Shown: positions 21,316 through 32,030, counted from the first letter of the stretch. The stretch: DNA of 32,724 bases from Folioceros fuciformis (GCA_049999805.1 JBNGIO010006038.1:1-32724), one strand, 5' to 3'. Numbers and translations: made by a program. Notes: generated from the letters alone by a model not told the origin.

Positions 21316-21540
21316 GCCCCCACACTGGCGGCCTCTCATCCAGGGATGCTAGCTCGATCTCTGCTTGGGATCGCTCCAACGTCCTCTCGTCTCTAGAGTT
21401 TTGCCCTCCCTTCACCACGGCTTCTTGTTGGGGGAGCGACACAATCTTCCTGCACACTCCCACAATGTGATTTCCGGCCTCCAGCAGGCACGAGTTGAGT
21501 TGGCGTAGAAGCCACAGTTGAGGGGCTGCTGCCTCGCAGA
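21306..21540 (-). pseudogene. Unidentified coding relic, minus strand (part 1)
   Basis: An open minus-strand stretch of about 77 codons reads CEAAAPQLWLLRQLNSCLLE, AGNHIVGVCRKIVSLPQQEA, VVKGGQNSRDERTLERSQAE and IELASLDERPP, then a stop. The composition and helical look resemble real protein. It lies upstream (minus sense) of the relic at 21010-20640 and may derive from the same gene. Family unknown. Confidence 0.35.
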
Positions 21541-23027
21541 TGGCCAGCTATAGAGGATCGTAACTCGGATCCCCCCACCCATACGGGCATAGCAGCGCTG
21601 CTGTTCTGCCATGCTGCTTATCAGTCCGCCATGTTCCGGCTAGCCATCCTCGTGCACTGCCTGCCCGCTCCATGAAACCCCACTCGCCTCCTACTCACAG
21701 ATCTAGGACTCCACACACACATCTGAACACCTTCGCCAGGGGGACCTAGACCCGTGGCCTACCTACCACACATCCCACCAAATCCCTATTGACTCACCTT
21801 TAATCTAACCTCTAATCTAACCTAATCTTCTAACCAATCCTCTACGAAATTCAATCAAAAACCCCAAAAAAACAAACTTTGCCATTTTCCAAGGGGTATG
21901 TTCGCCATATGGACTCCACATGGACCCTAGTACGTGAGGGCGGAGGTAGGCAGGAAGGCCGAATGGCAATTTGCTCTTGGTGGTCTAGAGATGGTGAACC
22001 TTATGAGCTTTCCAGGAAGCGGGTGTTATGAGATTGCTAGTGTGTTACCATACGATGTTACATTGGATACGTTGCGTGGAATGTGGTGTAAGTGTGTGGT
22101 TGCCTTAATGTTCTAGTGGTAAGAATTTGACTTTGTTGTGAACCGGTAAGAGCAACTATAATTGCTGAGGTGGCTAATTCTTTGCCAAATTGTGAAGCTA
22201 TCACTTGCATGGAATGCTTGAAGCCGGTTGGCAAAGCCCTATAAACTCTAAACAAAAAGGGTGGTCCCGAGGGATTATGCGTATTGATGGCAACAACCCC
22301 AAAGTTTAGCCACATTAAATGGCTCCAAATTGAACCTGAGCCGTGTTATTGTGGGCTATGGAGGAAACGCATGTGAAGAAGGATGAAGAGGAATTGTTTG
22401 GAATAGGAGTGTACCAAAGGGGTTAGTGTAAGGAGCACCAACACGAAAAGTAAAGAAAACACAATGGCCGAGGCCGAGGAATTACACCATGTTGTCCGAA
22501 AGGCAAAAGTGGATGGTAAGGTGGGACACAAACGCCGGGCATTTTCTACGCCAAATGGTGTAGTGTGGAATGTCCATTGCGCACATCCTTGCAAAGAGGT
22601 AGACCTCGCATTGCACTGTGTACGAGGAGAAACCCTATAGAGCACATTTCTAGGAACGATAGGAATAGTGGAAGGACACGGTGATGTGTGCATAAGAAAA
22701 AACAGTATGACACCATTGGGTTTGTCACCATAAGGACCCCTAGATGGCGCACCACGATCAAAATGGGGTAGATTTGTGACGCCCAAACATTGGACCGGAC
22801 ACCGCCACGCAAAACTTTGAGTTCTACATGGCATCACCATATCGGTATTCCATGGAACATGCCCCAAGATGCCTGTCAACCCTAAGTTGCTTTAGGAATC
22901 ACCAACAAGTGTCCTAGTGCAGCCATATACGTACCTGGAGGGTGCACACGGTTCCCGTGCTGAACCTAGCTATGTCATTAGACCAACCTGTACAGTGTAT
23001 AGGGATTTTGTTTCTATCATTCTAATG
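21541..23027. other. Intergenic DNA, no gene seen
   Basis: GC content drops back after 21,780. A 177-codon minus frame (22879-22346) has no recognisable domain, unlikely composition and no supporting splice or start context. A short TAATCTAACCT repeat lies at about 21800-21825. Confidence 0.45.
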
Positions 23028-23455
23028 GGCATGTGGACCAAAAGGGACATGTCCTTCGTTTTTTATTTGGGTTTATGGAGCCTTCATCATAAAAAATCAG
23101 CATGAAACATGTCAGGGGTTGGCAAGGGTTAGGATTCGGCAGTGTTTCAGAGATGCACCGATTGACATCGCCGTGATACCCTCATGGCGAGTGAGAGATG
23201 GTTGTCTGCTACGGGCTAAACCATGCGGTAGACGCTTAGGGGCTAAACCTCGCCGTGGATGCCCAGGTGTGTTTAAATCCCCCCCTCAACTGCGTAGGAG
23301 AACAACTCAGAGTAGGAGAGCTCGCCCGCCTAACTCTAAACCCTCCTCGTTGGCGGAATGCTGAACCTGGAACTTCGATCCAAAACCCTAAACCTGCCGG
23401 CTGTCTTGATCTGCACCATCGCTTCGGGTCCCCCGGCTATTATCACACATAACTG
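23028..23455. repeat. Long direct repeat, copy 1
   Basis: Shares with 23670-24205 a collinear set of landmarks: GGCATGTGGACC, TTTGGGTTTA-like sequence, ATGAAACATGTC, GCAGTGTTT, GATTGACA, GTTTAAA, GGAGAACAACTCA, AGTAGGAGAGCTCGC, AACTTCGATC and TCTTGAT.TGCACCAT. It contains only two GGCTAAACC units. Confidence 0.9.
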
Positions 23456-23705
23456 AGCCGAACGTGAGGGATAAAATAAGGGCACAAAGTTGGTGACCCG
23501 ACTTTGTGCCCTACGACCGAAGCGGGCATATCTGTTACGTCTAAAATGTTTGGACCGTATACCGCCTTGGTAAAGTTTGTGTGAAAGCCAGCTTAATCGT
23601 ATTAGTATTCCATAAGCCATACCCACCAGTGCTCCTATACATGCACGCCCACCAACCCATGCTCCAACAGGCATGTGGACCGATACGGACACGTACTATG
23701 TTTTT

Positions 23706-23742
23706 TACTTGGGTTTAGGGTTTAGGGTTTAAGGGTTTATGG
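23706..23742. repeat. Interstitial telomere-like tract (TTTAGGG)n
   Basis: GGGTTTAGGGTTTAGGGTTT followed by AAGGGTTTATGG: about three perfect and two degenerate units of the plant telomere repeat. Copy 1 of the long repeat has only GGGTTTATGG at this point, so the units arose or were inserted in copy 2. Confidence 0.85.
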
Positions 23743-23883
23743 TTGCACCCTCATCACTTAAAAAGTCAAGATGAAACATGTCGAGGGTTCGCAAGGGTTA
23801 TGGTTTGGCAGTGTTTTAGAGATGCGTCGATTGACAATGCTGTGAGACCCTAACGGCGAGCAAGAGATGATTGTCTGCCACGA

Positions 23884-24018
23884 GCTAAACCTCGCCATGG
23901 ACGCCTAGGGGCTAAACCTCGCCGTGGATGCCTAGGGGCTAAACCTCGCCGTGGATGCCTAGGGGCTAAACCTTGCCGTGCACGCCCACAGGCTAAATCT
24001 CGCCGTGGACACCCAGGT
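23884..24018. repeat. 27-bp minisatellite, five units
   Basis: GCTAAACCTCGCCGTGGATG plus CCTAGGG starts at 23884, 23911, 23938, 23965 and 23992, an exact 27-bp period. The minus-strand frame it creates (GLAPRHPRR repeated) follows from the period. Confidence 0.93.
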
Positions 24019-24205
24019 GTGTTTAAACGCCCCTCAACTACATAGGAGAACAACTCATAGTAGGAGAGCTCGCACTATCGCTTCTGCACCCTCCTCATTA
24101 GCGGGATGCTCAGCTCGGAACTTCGATCTGAAGCCCTAAACCCTCCGGCTGTCTTGATATGCACCATTGCTTGGGGTCCCCAGCTATAATCACACGTAAT
24201 GGGTC

Positions 24206-24660
24206 TACCCGCTTTGTAAAAAAAGGTGCACAAAGAAGGTGTCCCAATCGGTAAAGCTCAAGCCTATTTTTTTTATTAAGAATTATTTTTTTCACACTAC
24301 ATAAAGAGGAAGCCTAAGCCTATTTTTCCTATTATGAACTACTTTTTTTCAGTTTGTAACTTGAAAAGATGGTATAAGACTTCAAAAATTTAGAAAATAC
24401 CTTGAATTATTCGTTTCAAATATTTTTGAAAAAAATAATGGAGTTTGGAAAGAGCAATCATGATACGTGTCGCCCGATGCCCTTGGGATATTTCCATGGT
24501 CGTCGGTGGGTAGACGATTTGTTACATGCAGTTTTGTTACACAAAGTGTATTTTTCTTACACACAAAGTGTCAATGAGCTGTTGAGAGGAGTAAAGAGGG
24601 AAAGAGACGGGGAGTCGGTTGGGACAAGGCTTTGGGGTCTGGAAGTTGAGTGATTTGATT
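24206..24660. other. AT-rich spacer with a short direct repeat
   Basis: AAGCCTATTTTT-type sequence appears at about 24260 and 24318, each followed by TATTA.GAA.TA.TTTTTTTCA. Otherwise no feature before the promoter of the next gene. Confidence 0.5.
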
Positions 24661-25107
24661 GAGGGATGAGCTATTGTCTTGTTTTGTGACCCTACTGGAG
24701 GGCTCCCGGAGGCTGTGCATCGCAAGCACCATAGCCGGCTCGCTGTTACGTGCCTTGCCTCGCTCCAAGTTGCGGCGTTGCTTCGCTCTTGTTCCTTCGC
24801 TCTCCTACTCTCTCTCTCTCTGCCTCACGTCCAACTCCCACTGCCGTCTTTGCCTTACTGCCCTTGCGTTTCCTGGGGCAAGCACCCGAGTCCATGCCCT
24901 TGTACTCGTGCTATTCTCACCCCGCTCTCTGCCCGGCTTCCATCCCGCCAGCCTGCATTACGCTCCCTGATCTTCCCTATTTCTTCTCCTTTCTTTCCCG
25001 GCTGCCAGGCAGCCTTACTATGCGCCCCGGCGGGAGCCGACAGGGTTGAGAAGAGGCTTCACCGCAGGCAGTTGCTCGCACGCCATTCGGGCTCGCACCA
25101 CCGCAAG
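24661..25107 (+). promoter_or_regulatory. Probable promoter and 5' leader of the eIF4B-motif/CCHC gene
   Basis: Pyrimidine-rich, with a CTCTCTCTCTCTCTG tract near 24811-24825 of the kind often seen close to plant transcription starts. The coding frame happens to stay open upstream to 24679, but that part is CT-rich and Leu/Ser/Pro-biased without conservation, so I treat it as leader. Confidence 0.45.
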
Positions 25108-27266
25108 ATGAGCTACGCAGGGGAGGAGGACGGCGCCGGCAGGCCCAAGCTCAGTCTGCAGCCTCGAGGATCGGCGGCGGATGTCGCCTCCGCTACTTCT
25201 GCCAAGTCCAGCCGGGTGAGTGCGCATTTTTCTTCCTTGTCTTCGCTTCCCGCCATCCCGCGCTCCCTTGCCGCTCTTGGTGCGGGCTTCTTGGTGGTAG
25301 CCGCCCCCGTCGCAATGCGCTCCTGCGTGGCAGGGCTACCGCTCCGTCTCCTCCGCAAGGTTGCGTTGGGTGCTTTGTCGCCTGGCGTGGGACGCGGGAA
25401 AAGCGCGCTGAGATCTGCGGCCTCGCTTGTTGCGTAAATTTATTTACGCGTAGATTAGATTTGGCGCTTTCTGTGCCGGATCAGCTCCCTCTGTTCGGTT
25501 CTTGGATCAAAGGCTGCACTTTTGAAGAAGTCGGATTTTCAGATTCGTCGTCCTCGTTTCCTACGCAATTTCACTGTGCTGATGGAGACGGAGTGGCCAG
25601 GGTCTGGATTCAGGCGTTGCCGTAACACGTCCATGTAGGTCATACCCCTAGGCCGTGGAGGGGGCACGCTTGCTAGCCCTAGGGTTGCGTAGATGTCTCT
25701 GCGGTGTTCTGATTCTGTTTCAAGTGATTCCAGAGCACGTGAACGTTGTGCTCGTTTCTTTCGTATTTGAAGCTGAAGTCTCTCTCGGCCGCATCTTTGT
25801 CACGCCTCTAGGGTTCGATGGTGTTCGCTTGTGGACACAATATTAGTGGCAAGGCTGTGGAGGGTGTCCTTTAGGTGATGAGATGTGTGTTTATCCTCGT
25901 CTGCAGCCGAACCCTTTTGGCGCTGCGAGGCCCAGGGAGCAGGTCATTGCTGAGCGGGAGGGTAAGAAGGAGACCGAGGTTCTCAAGGAGCAGATTCAGA
26001 GAGAATGGAAGCCAACTGTAAGTGTGCCGTTGCTCTCGCTGTCAAACTTCTCTTTCAGTTCTGTGCGTTAATATTAAATCTCAACTCGTCAAAATTTGGA
26101 GAGGCAAATTCTGTGGACCTAGCTTGTATTCTATTCCCGTGTTAGATAATGTGAGTGGTTAGACCAATTGATGCTAGCTCTGAATTTCCTGCTTCTTCGC
26201 CAGATTGTTATGACAGAGGGACAGCGTGAAGAGAAAAAGGCTGCCGAAGCCGAGCTGGCTTTTGCAAAGAGTGAGCTCGACAAGGAAACTGATCCTCTGA
26301 AAGTGAAATCCTTGAGGGATGAAATATCTGTCAAGGAGAAGAAGCTTGATGAGCTTCTATCTTCTTTCGAGGTATGTGTCGCGGAATAGATTCGTGGAGT
26401 CTGGCTTGTACATAGTGCTGAGGGAGGCGCAAATTTCTTGGAACATTTCTGTGGTCCGGATGCGGCCAGTGTTGTGTGGTATCACCATTCAGGCTGTGTA
26501 TTGTGCAGAAGCTAGCTGTTCAAAGTGCGCAAACTGGTGGCACCAGGCGAACTCACGAGCGTACACGAAGAGATGAGGACCGTGTGTCTGGCTCGCCAGC
26601 TCCTCCCCAGTCCTACGGTAACAAAGACTACGGTGGTGAAGGCAATGACGGGTATGGCAATTTTAGCCGAGGCAGAGGCCGCGACCGTGATTCTGACGGA
26701 TCAGGGTCTTATGGAGACACCTGGGGAGGGGCAAAAGGAGGAAGGTCGGGGGGCCCACAGCCGTGTTACACATGCGGGGAGGTACTGTTGTGCGGAATGT
26801 GTCGCTTTTCTGGACGCTGTAGTGAACTTGGTCGCTCCCGAAATGCTGACATCATGCCTCTGCGCAGGTTGGTCATTTCTCTCGGGAGTGTCCAAGCGGA
26901 GGCTCTCGTGGCTACAGTGGAAATTTTGGAGGAGGCCGGAGCAGCTCTGGCCGCCAATGCTACACGTGTGGGATGGAAGGACATTTTTCTAGGGAGTGTC
27001 CCCAGGCAGGAGCTGGGGGCTATGGTGCTCCTCGCGGAGGAAGCTATGGACCACCTGCTGGTGGTGGTTATGGAGGAGGCTACGACTATAATCAGGGCGG
27101 GTATGTCCAGGAATACCCTTCTGCCTATGGTGGGCAGCCTGGTGCAGGATACGGGTCGGGATATGATGATCGCAGTGCTGGAGGCTATGGTGTGGGTAGC
27201 CGTGGAGGCGGGAACTACGCAACAGGTCGAACGGATTATGACACAAGAGGGAACTGGTCACAATGA
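25108..27266 (+). CDS. eIF4B-motif protein with two CCHC zinc knuckles and Gly-rich tail
   Basis: Five exons: 25108-25215, 25907-26017, 26204-26371, 26509-26781 and 26868-27266. Introns are GT-AG (691, 186, 137 and 86 nt), all phase 0; the product is 352 aa. The N terminus has RPKLSLQPRG, then PNPFGAARPREQVIAEREG (from residue 37), a motif typical of eIF4B-like proteins. Residues about 55-130 are charged and probably coiled coil (EEKKAAEAELAFAKSELDKE, then KSLRDEISVKEKKLDELL). An Arg/Gly/Asp-rich linker follows. Two CX2CX4HX4C knuckles, CYTCGEVGHFSREC (215-228) and CYTCGMEGHFSREC (251-264), flank Gly/Ser-rich sequence. The tail is Gly/Tyr-rich and ends RGNWSQ. Start 25108 is chosen because conservation begins there. 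Probably a cytoplasmic single-stranded RNA-binding protein linked to translation; this is inferred from motifs. No RRM or cold-shock domain is seen. Confidence 0.9.
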
Positions 27267-28020
27267 ACGCACTTAGGGAGCGGTCGAGCAGTCCTCAGGA
27301 GGCTTTTGAGTGGTTCCCCGGGAGAGAAATTTCGAGGCGAGGCAGTGCCCACTTAAATCAGTTTTTTGCCTGGTGGTGCCTGGTTTGGAGTACGTACGAG
27401 GCGGGAAGTGACTTGGATTCTTACTTTTGCCTCTGCTTCTTGTTGCCTTTCCATCTCTGGCTACAAGTCATAGATGCAATATACTGTGACACATAACTTA
27501 CCTTAGATTGTTCAGTCTGGTAACTTTATTCTGTGGATTAGTTGCGGGCGGAGAAATAGGTTGAGACCATGTGATCGATCCTCTTGTAATTTCCACTTCC
27601 TCATAATCTATGTACTGTATGTCAGCAGTGAGGTTCTTCTTAAGTACGTTCCATGTATGAATCCAGTCCATACGGGGATGAATGAAGGGCACGCCGCAAT
27701 CATATAACCCCTGAGGAGCACAATATTCTAAGCTTTTCTGCTTTTGTCGGGGCAAGTCAAAGACACGCCATGTAGTTCGGGAAGTTGAAAAGCGAGGGTC
27801 GTCAGCGGAGCAAATTATGCGTTTGGGCCGCCTAGGGAGCGGAGTAATCGTGCGTTCGGGCTGCCTGTGGGGCGCAGTAATCGTGCATTTGACGTTCTGC
27901 TCCTGGCTTGCTGAATTCTATCATCTCAAGTCTCAAAGTGAAGCGGGGTTGCGAATTCTCCCGTCTCTGTGGAGCCTTGTGTGATGCTTTTACCCTCAGG
28001 CAGACCAGGAATCCGTGGAT
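27267..28020 (+). other. Spacer: 3' UTR of the CCHC gene and leader of CARNMT1
   Basis: The first part should be the 3' UTR of the upstream gene. Near 28020, an acceptor-like TTTTACCCTCAG ending at 27999 followed by an open frame into the ATG suggests a 5'-UTR intron or a small upstream exon for the next gene. An in-frame TGA at 27982-27984 blocks simple upstream extension. Confidence 0.45.
27804..27893. repeat. About 34-bp repeat, three degenerate copies, upstream of CARNMT1
   Basis: AGCGGAGCAAATTATGCGTT (27804), AGCGGAGTAATCGTGCGTTC (27838) and a third copy GCGCAGTAATCGTGCATTT (27872) are spaced 34 bp apart. They lie in the putative promoter or leader of the methyltransferase gene. Confidence 0.8.
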
Positions 28021-31000
28021 ATGGACGGCCCCAGCGTCACCTTGCAGGATGAAGGGAACATCAAGATTGACGAAAAATTGGAAGCGAAGGCACTCCGTCG
28101 TGTGATCGCTGCTTACATGAAGTAGGAGCACTTTTTTCTGCTCATGCTTGCTCGAGTCTGCTCTGCTTCTCTCGGGAAGTCTGATGCAACCCTACACGTG
28201 CTCGCGGGAATTCGTGAGATTCGGGAATTTGGTGCACGGTGCGTCCTGATGCTTGTTTTGTCTCCTTTCGGTGTTTCAGCTACTATGACGCCGCCGAAGA
28301 TGATCGCCGACGCTGGATGCGGTCTTACGACAGGCTTAGCTCCTCGCAAAAGGTTTGCAGGCTCGGTTTGTGGACACACTGTGTTATGAGCTGGCAGCTT
28401 GTGTGTGTGGCAGCTACAATGCATGTTTCCGACAACTGTTTGTGATGAATGCCGATTCTTGTTTTCTGTCTAAGCACATTCCACTCACTCAACGTTGTCT
28501 GTATTATAGAATCGTGTTCCCCATTTGCCAAATAAGTATCAGCTGCTGAAGAGGTAATTTCAACACACGGCCATCTCAGATGATGTTGTGCATATGCAAA
28601 TTGTTCCTCTAACCTTTGCACCTTTTTGGTGCCAGGTGCATAGAAATGAATTCAGCCTTTATATTGAATATGGTTCAGGTCCATCCTTCAAACCATTGCC
28701 GTTATCTCTATGGGTTTTGGTCTCCGTTTGCAGTTTGGCAATTTGAGCCTAATAGGGTAGTTGGTGACTGATGTCAATTTGCACGTGTGTAATAACTCTT
28801 TTTGGGGCATCCAGGCATTTGAGCCTCCCTTTGATATTTCAGAGGATGTTTTGCTTGACGGAGCCGACATTCTGTCACGCGCCTCAGGATCTGTTCAGAG
28901 TTTTCACCATCTCTCAGGAAGTGGAGAGAACCATGACAATGTCAGGGGAACAAGAGGTTATAGCACAGTTGATGGCGGCAGGCATCCCGAGGATGAACCA
29001 CCTTTATCATTAGGATACGCTGAAGATATAGACCTTCCGGAGGCCTGGGACGGGGATGGAATAAGTATGTCTTCTCCAGAGGTATAGGCTAGTTGCATGA
29101 GTTTTCTTGGTCGAAAATTTTGTTTTTAATTCTGTATGTGCAATGATTCCGCCGATTTTAGTCTAAAGTTTTTCCTCCGATTGTAGTCTATATTGTCAAA
29201 TGTGTAGATGTGCGCCTTTGTTGGCAGGAAGCTGTCGCACCAGGTCTTTCACCAGATGGTTACAATGGAGTTTATGTACCGCCAGCGGATGTTGATAAGG
29301 TAGACTGTCACCTACCGTGCTTTCACGGACTACGTTTGTTTTTATGGCTCAGTTAATCTCTTCATGGCGACGATTGTGCTTATAACCTCATGTAGGTGCG
29401 GTGCATAATCCGAAACATTGTCCGGGACTGGGCTAAAGAGGTGCGGTCTAGTCACGTCATCCTTCGGTTCACTTTTCCCTTCACACCCGCTGAGGAACAG
29501 TTTGCCAACCTTGGCTTTAACTGAAGAAATGTCTATACAGCAGCATGTGGTTCTCATCAGCGTCCTTTTAAGTTGGCAGGGTGCGGTTGAACGCGAGCAA
29601 TGCTTCAAACCAATCTTGCAAGAGTTGGACCAGCATTTTCCAAACCGCACAGCTGATAGGTAGTGGCATTCTTGAACAAATCCGGAATGGCATTTCCAGG
29701 TGTTATTGGTTCCGTTGTGTGGGAGCGAAAACCTGACGGTGAATGGAACATTCACAATCTTCGTAACGACGTCTATATTTTTACTCTTTCGCATCCAGGT
29801 CGCCAAAATGCTTGGTTCCAGGGGCCGGATTAGCCAGGCTGGCTCTCGAAATTTCGCTCATGGGTGAGCGTTGTTTTATGGTTTCCATGTTTGAAGCTGT
29901 AGCATTTGGGAAAGTGTTCTTAAGTGGTCGGTTGGTGACAGGGTTTGAGAGCCAGGGCAACGAGTTCTCTTACTACATGCTTATCTGCTCAAGTTTTATT
30001 CTTAATCAGTATGTCAAAATCGGGAGGAGCAGGGATGAGTTATCACGGGCAAATACGTGCTGCTTTAAGTTTAGCATTTGAGTGTGCACATTGTCTGTGC
30101 ATGAGAGTCGTGAGCTTAGTGAACTCGTCTATGGTAACAGACGACTTACTGCTCTCTCGGGTGCAGTGCTCAGGAACCCTTGGAGTGGAAGGTGTATCCA
30201 TGGATCCACAGCAATTGCAACATGTTTTCGGATGCGGACCAACTTAGGCCTGTGCTGTTCCCTGACCTTCATCCTGCAAGGTTGGACGCAATTGTTTTCT
30301 GTATGTATTGTGTGTTTGAAGGAACTCTTGATATAAATGACGGGTCTCTTCAAATCTTAAAGCATGGGTGTTATACGAGAAAACTGTTCATGACTTCATG
30401 TGGATGGTCTGTGGTTAGTGTTGTTGCTTGTTTACTCGAGCACGAGTTGACTCGTGTTAAGCACTTTGCTCATTTTTCAGTGCAGGAATCACAGAAGGAT
30501 TTTCCATGTGTGCCGGCGATTTTGTCGAAGTGTATAGTCATCCGAGTCAGGCTGGTACATTTTGCAGAAGATGTAGAGTTTGTATGTGGCACCTCGTCTG
30601 GAACCACTTCGACTAAATGAGACGGGGTGGTATGGAACAGGGGCTTGGGATGCAGTGGTCACGTGCTTCTTCCTGGACACTGCTCATAACATTATTGAAT
30701 ACGTGGAGGTGATTTACAAAGCTCTCAGACCTGGTGGGGTACGTTTACCTCCTCCCCCGTGAGCTCTTCCTTGTTGAGTTTGTCGGGTAGGGAAACACGT
30801 GGATGTGTCTCGCTCTGTGTCAGGATTGAAATTCCTGATTCCTGTTGTCTTGAAACATGCAATGGCATGGCCTTGATACCAGGTGTGGATAAACTTGGGG
30901 CCACTCCTCTATCACTTCGCCGAGGCTCACAGCTATTCTGTGGAAGACGTAAGCTGTCTTGTCCTGGCAAGCTGTGGGTGTTCCTGATAACTGTGAATGC

Positions 31001-31402
31001 GATGTAGTCACACTTGTCTGCTGCTGTGGGCTTTGGCAGGAGATGTCACTGGAACTATGTTTGGAGGATGTGAAGAGTGTAGCTCTCACATTTGGGTTTC
31101 GACTGGAGGTACCATCTGGAAGCCCGTATGCTTGTCTGGCAGGATTTGTGCAGCTGTTTCTGTTTGATGCAAAAACAGTGCTCTCGGTACTGCATTGCAG
31201 AAGGAGTCTGTGATAAAAACAACTTACACAGCCAACTTAAAGGCCATGATGCAGGTACAGTGGCACTCGACCCCACCCGTCCCCTGGGCCGCTGTATACG
31301 ATACATACCTGTCACTCACATGGATGTTTGTTTGTGGGACAGACTCAGTACCTTGCTGCCTTCTGGACCATGATCAAGGATGGGACGCCAGTCACACCAT
31401 GA
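28021..31402 (+). CDS. N2227-like SAM methyltransferase (carnosine N-methyltransferase 1 family)
   Basis: Seventeen exons: 28021-28121, 28280-28352, 28510-28553, 28636-28678, 28815-29081, 29228-29299, 29396-29440, 29580-29659, 29799-29863, 29942-30008, 30167-30280, 30481-30554, 30641-30738, 30883-30948, 31040-31108, 31201-31254 and 31343-31402. All introns are GT-AG, 78-200 nt. The spliced product is 463 aa with a consistent frame. Family blocks in order: KALRRVIAAYMNYYDAAEDD; KRCIEMNSAFILNMVQAFEP; CFKPILQELDQHFPNR; SAM motif I CLVPGAGLARLALEI (246-260); GFESQGNEFSYYML; WKVYPWIHSNCN; DADQLRPVLFPDLHP; MCAGDFVEVY; WDAVVTCFFLDTAHNIIEY (DTAHN 361-365); LRPGGVWINLGPLLYH; KTTYTANLKAMMQTQYLAAF. The animal enzyme methylates carnosine and protein histidine. 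Plants are not known to make carnosine, so the substrate here is open. An acidic insert (exon 5) makes it longer than human CARNMT1. Confidence 0.95.
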
Positions 31403-31700
31403 ATGACCTTCATCCCTCTTCCTCCCAGATTCATTCGCGCCCGCCTCTGAAGTGTTGGTGGAAGTGGCTCAACAGCAGTTCCCAGTACAGGACACTCAAT
31501 GGTGGGAGTTCCGTCACAAGAGAAACGTGAGTGGTCTACACACCTGCGTGCACTCTTAATGCGTCCAGGGAAGCAGGAGCCCGATGAAACTCCGAAGACC
31601 CCTCTGTGGCCAGATAACTGTACTCCCTCACCCTCCTGAATTCTTTTGTCAACTTGGATTGCCGATTGAGGACAGTAAATAACTAAGCATTAAAGTAAAG
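31403..31700 (+). other. 3' UTR and polyadenylation region of the methyltransferase gene
   Basis: Follows the TGA at 31400-31402. A-rich sequence AGTAAATAACTAAGCATTAA near 31674-31693 is a plausible plant polyadenylation zone. No other feature is seen. Confidence 0.45.
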
Positions 31701-32030
31701 CGAAAGCTGGGTGTGGCTGACCGAGTCCTGCGGTGACGTCAGTGTCCAGCGCTGCATGGTGGCGTGGGACCGTCTCGGAGGCGACTGCGACACGCGGGCC
31801 CCGCCCCTCCCCGCTCCGCTCCGTCCGGCCCTTGACGGGCTGCCCGCCTGCCCCTTTTATTGCACGGGCAGCAGCAGCCGCGTCCGTCTCGCCTTCGGCC
31901 GTGCCGTTCCGTTTGGCGCCCTGCCTGAAGTGGAACGCCACGACGAGCAGTATACCCAGGGGCCAGAGTACCATAGCGTGGCGGAGGAGCGGAAGCTAGG
32001 TTGACCGTAGATCTATCCCTGGGCCGTACC
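31701..32030. other. Short GC-rich island, no gene assigned
   Basis: About 300 bases of markedly higher GC, with frames of 84-97 codons open on both strands and no recognisable domain. An inverted pair CTGCCCG / CGGGCAG around 31840-31872 could fold. It may be the start region of a neighbouring gene or simple GC-rich spacer. Confidence 0.35.

Larger units (their letters stand above)
17365..21350. repeat. GC-rich CCAG/GCTGG low-complexity block
   Basis: About 4 kb, densest at 18,440-20,650. It is built from short recurring words: CCAGCC, CTGGCTGG, GGCTAGC, GGATCCAGCC, GGCCTGGC and GCCAGGC. There is no fixed period; words recur in changing order, as in a scrambled minisatellite. Long frames (for example 186 codons at 18448-19008 and 119 codons at 20115-19756 minus) are Pro/Ala/Leu/Gly/Gln-rich and look like consequences of composition. 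Its GC content is far above the flanks. Less repetitive segments at both ends carry minus-strand coding relics, listed separately. Confidence 0.75.
23670..24205. repeat. Long direct repeat, copy 2 (expanded)
   Basis: Diverged partner of 23028-23455, longer because it gained telomere-like units (23706-23742) and extra 27-bp units (23884-24018). Both copies end near the shared GGGTCCCC.AGCTAT.ATCACAC sequence. Confidence 0.9.

Noticed and set aside
22346-22879. 177-codon minus-strand frame
   Set aside because: Long but without recognisable motif or coding-like composition; no splice partners.
24679-25107. In-frame upstream extension of the eIF4B-motif/CCHC protein
   Set aside because: CT-rich leader that happens to be open; conservation starts at the ATG at 25108.
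26476-27276. 266-codon single-exon reading of the CCHC gene
   Set aside because: It runs through the last intron in the wrong frame; the spliced model restores the second zinc knuckle and Gly-rich tail.
30580-30762. Alternative exon start for the methyltransferase before WYGTGAWDAVV
   Set aside because: Joining 30554 to 30641 keeps phase and the family spacing (SQAG-AWDAVV); the upstream part lacks homology and has a TAG in frame.
31711-32004. 97-codon plus-strand frame in the GC-rich island
   Set aside because: GC-rich composition opens frames on both strands; no domain or conserved motif.
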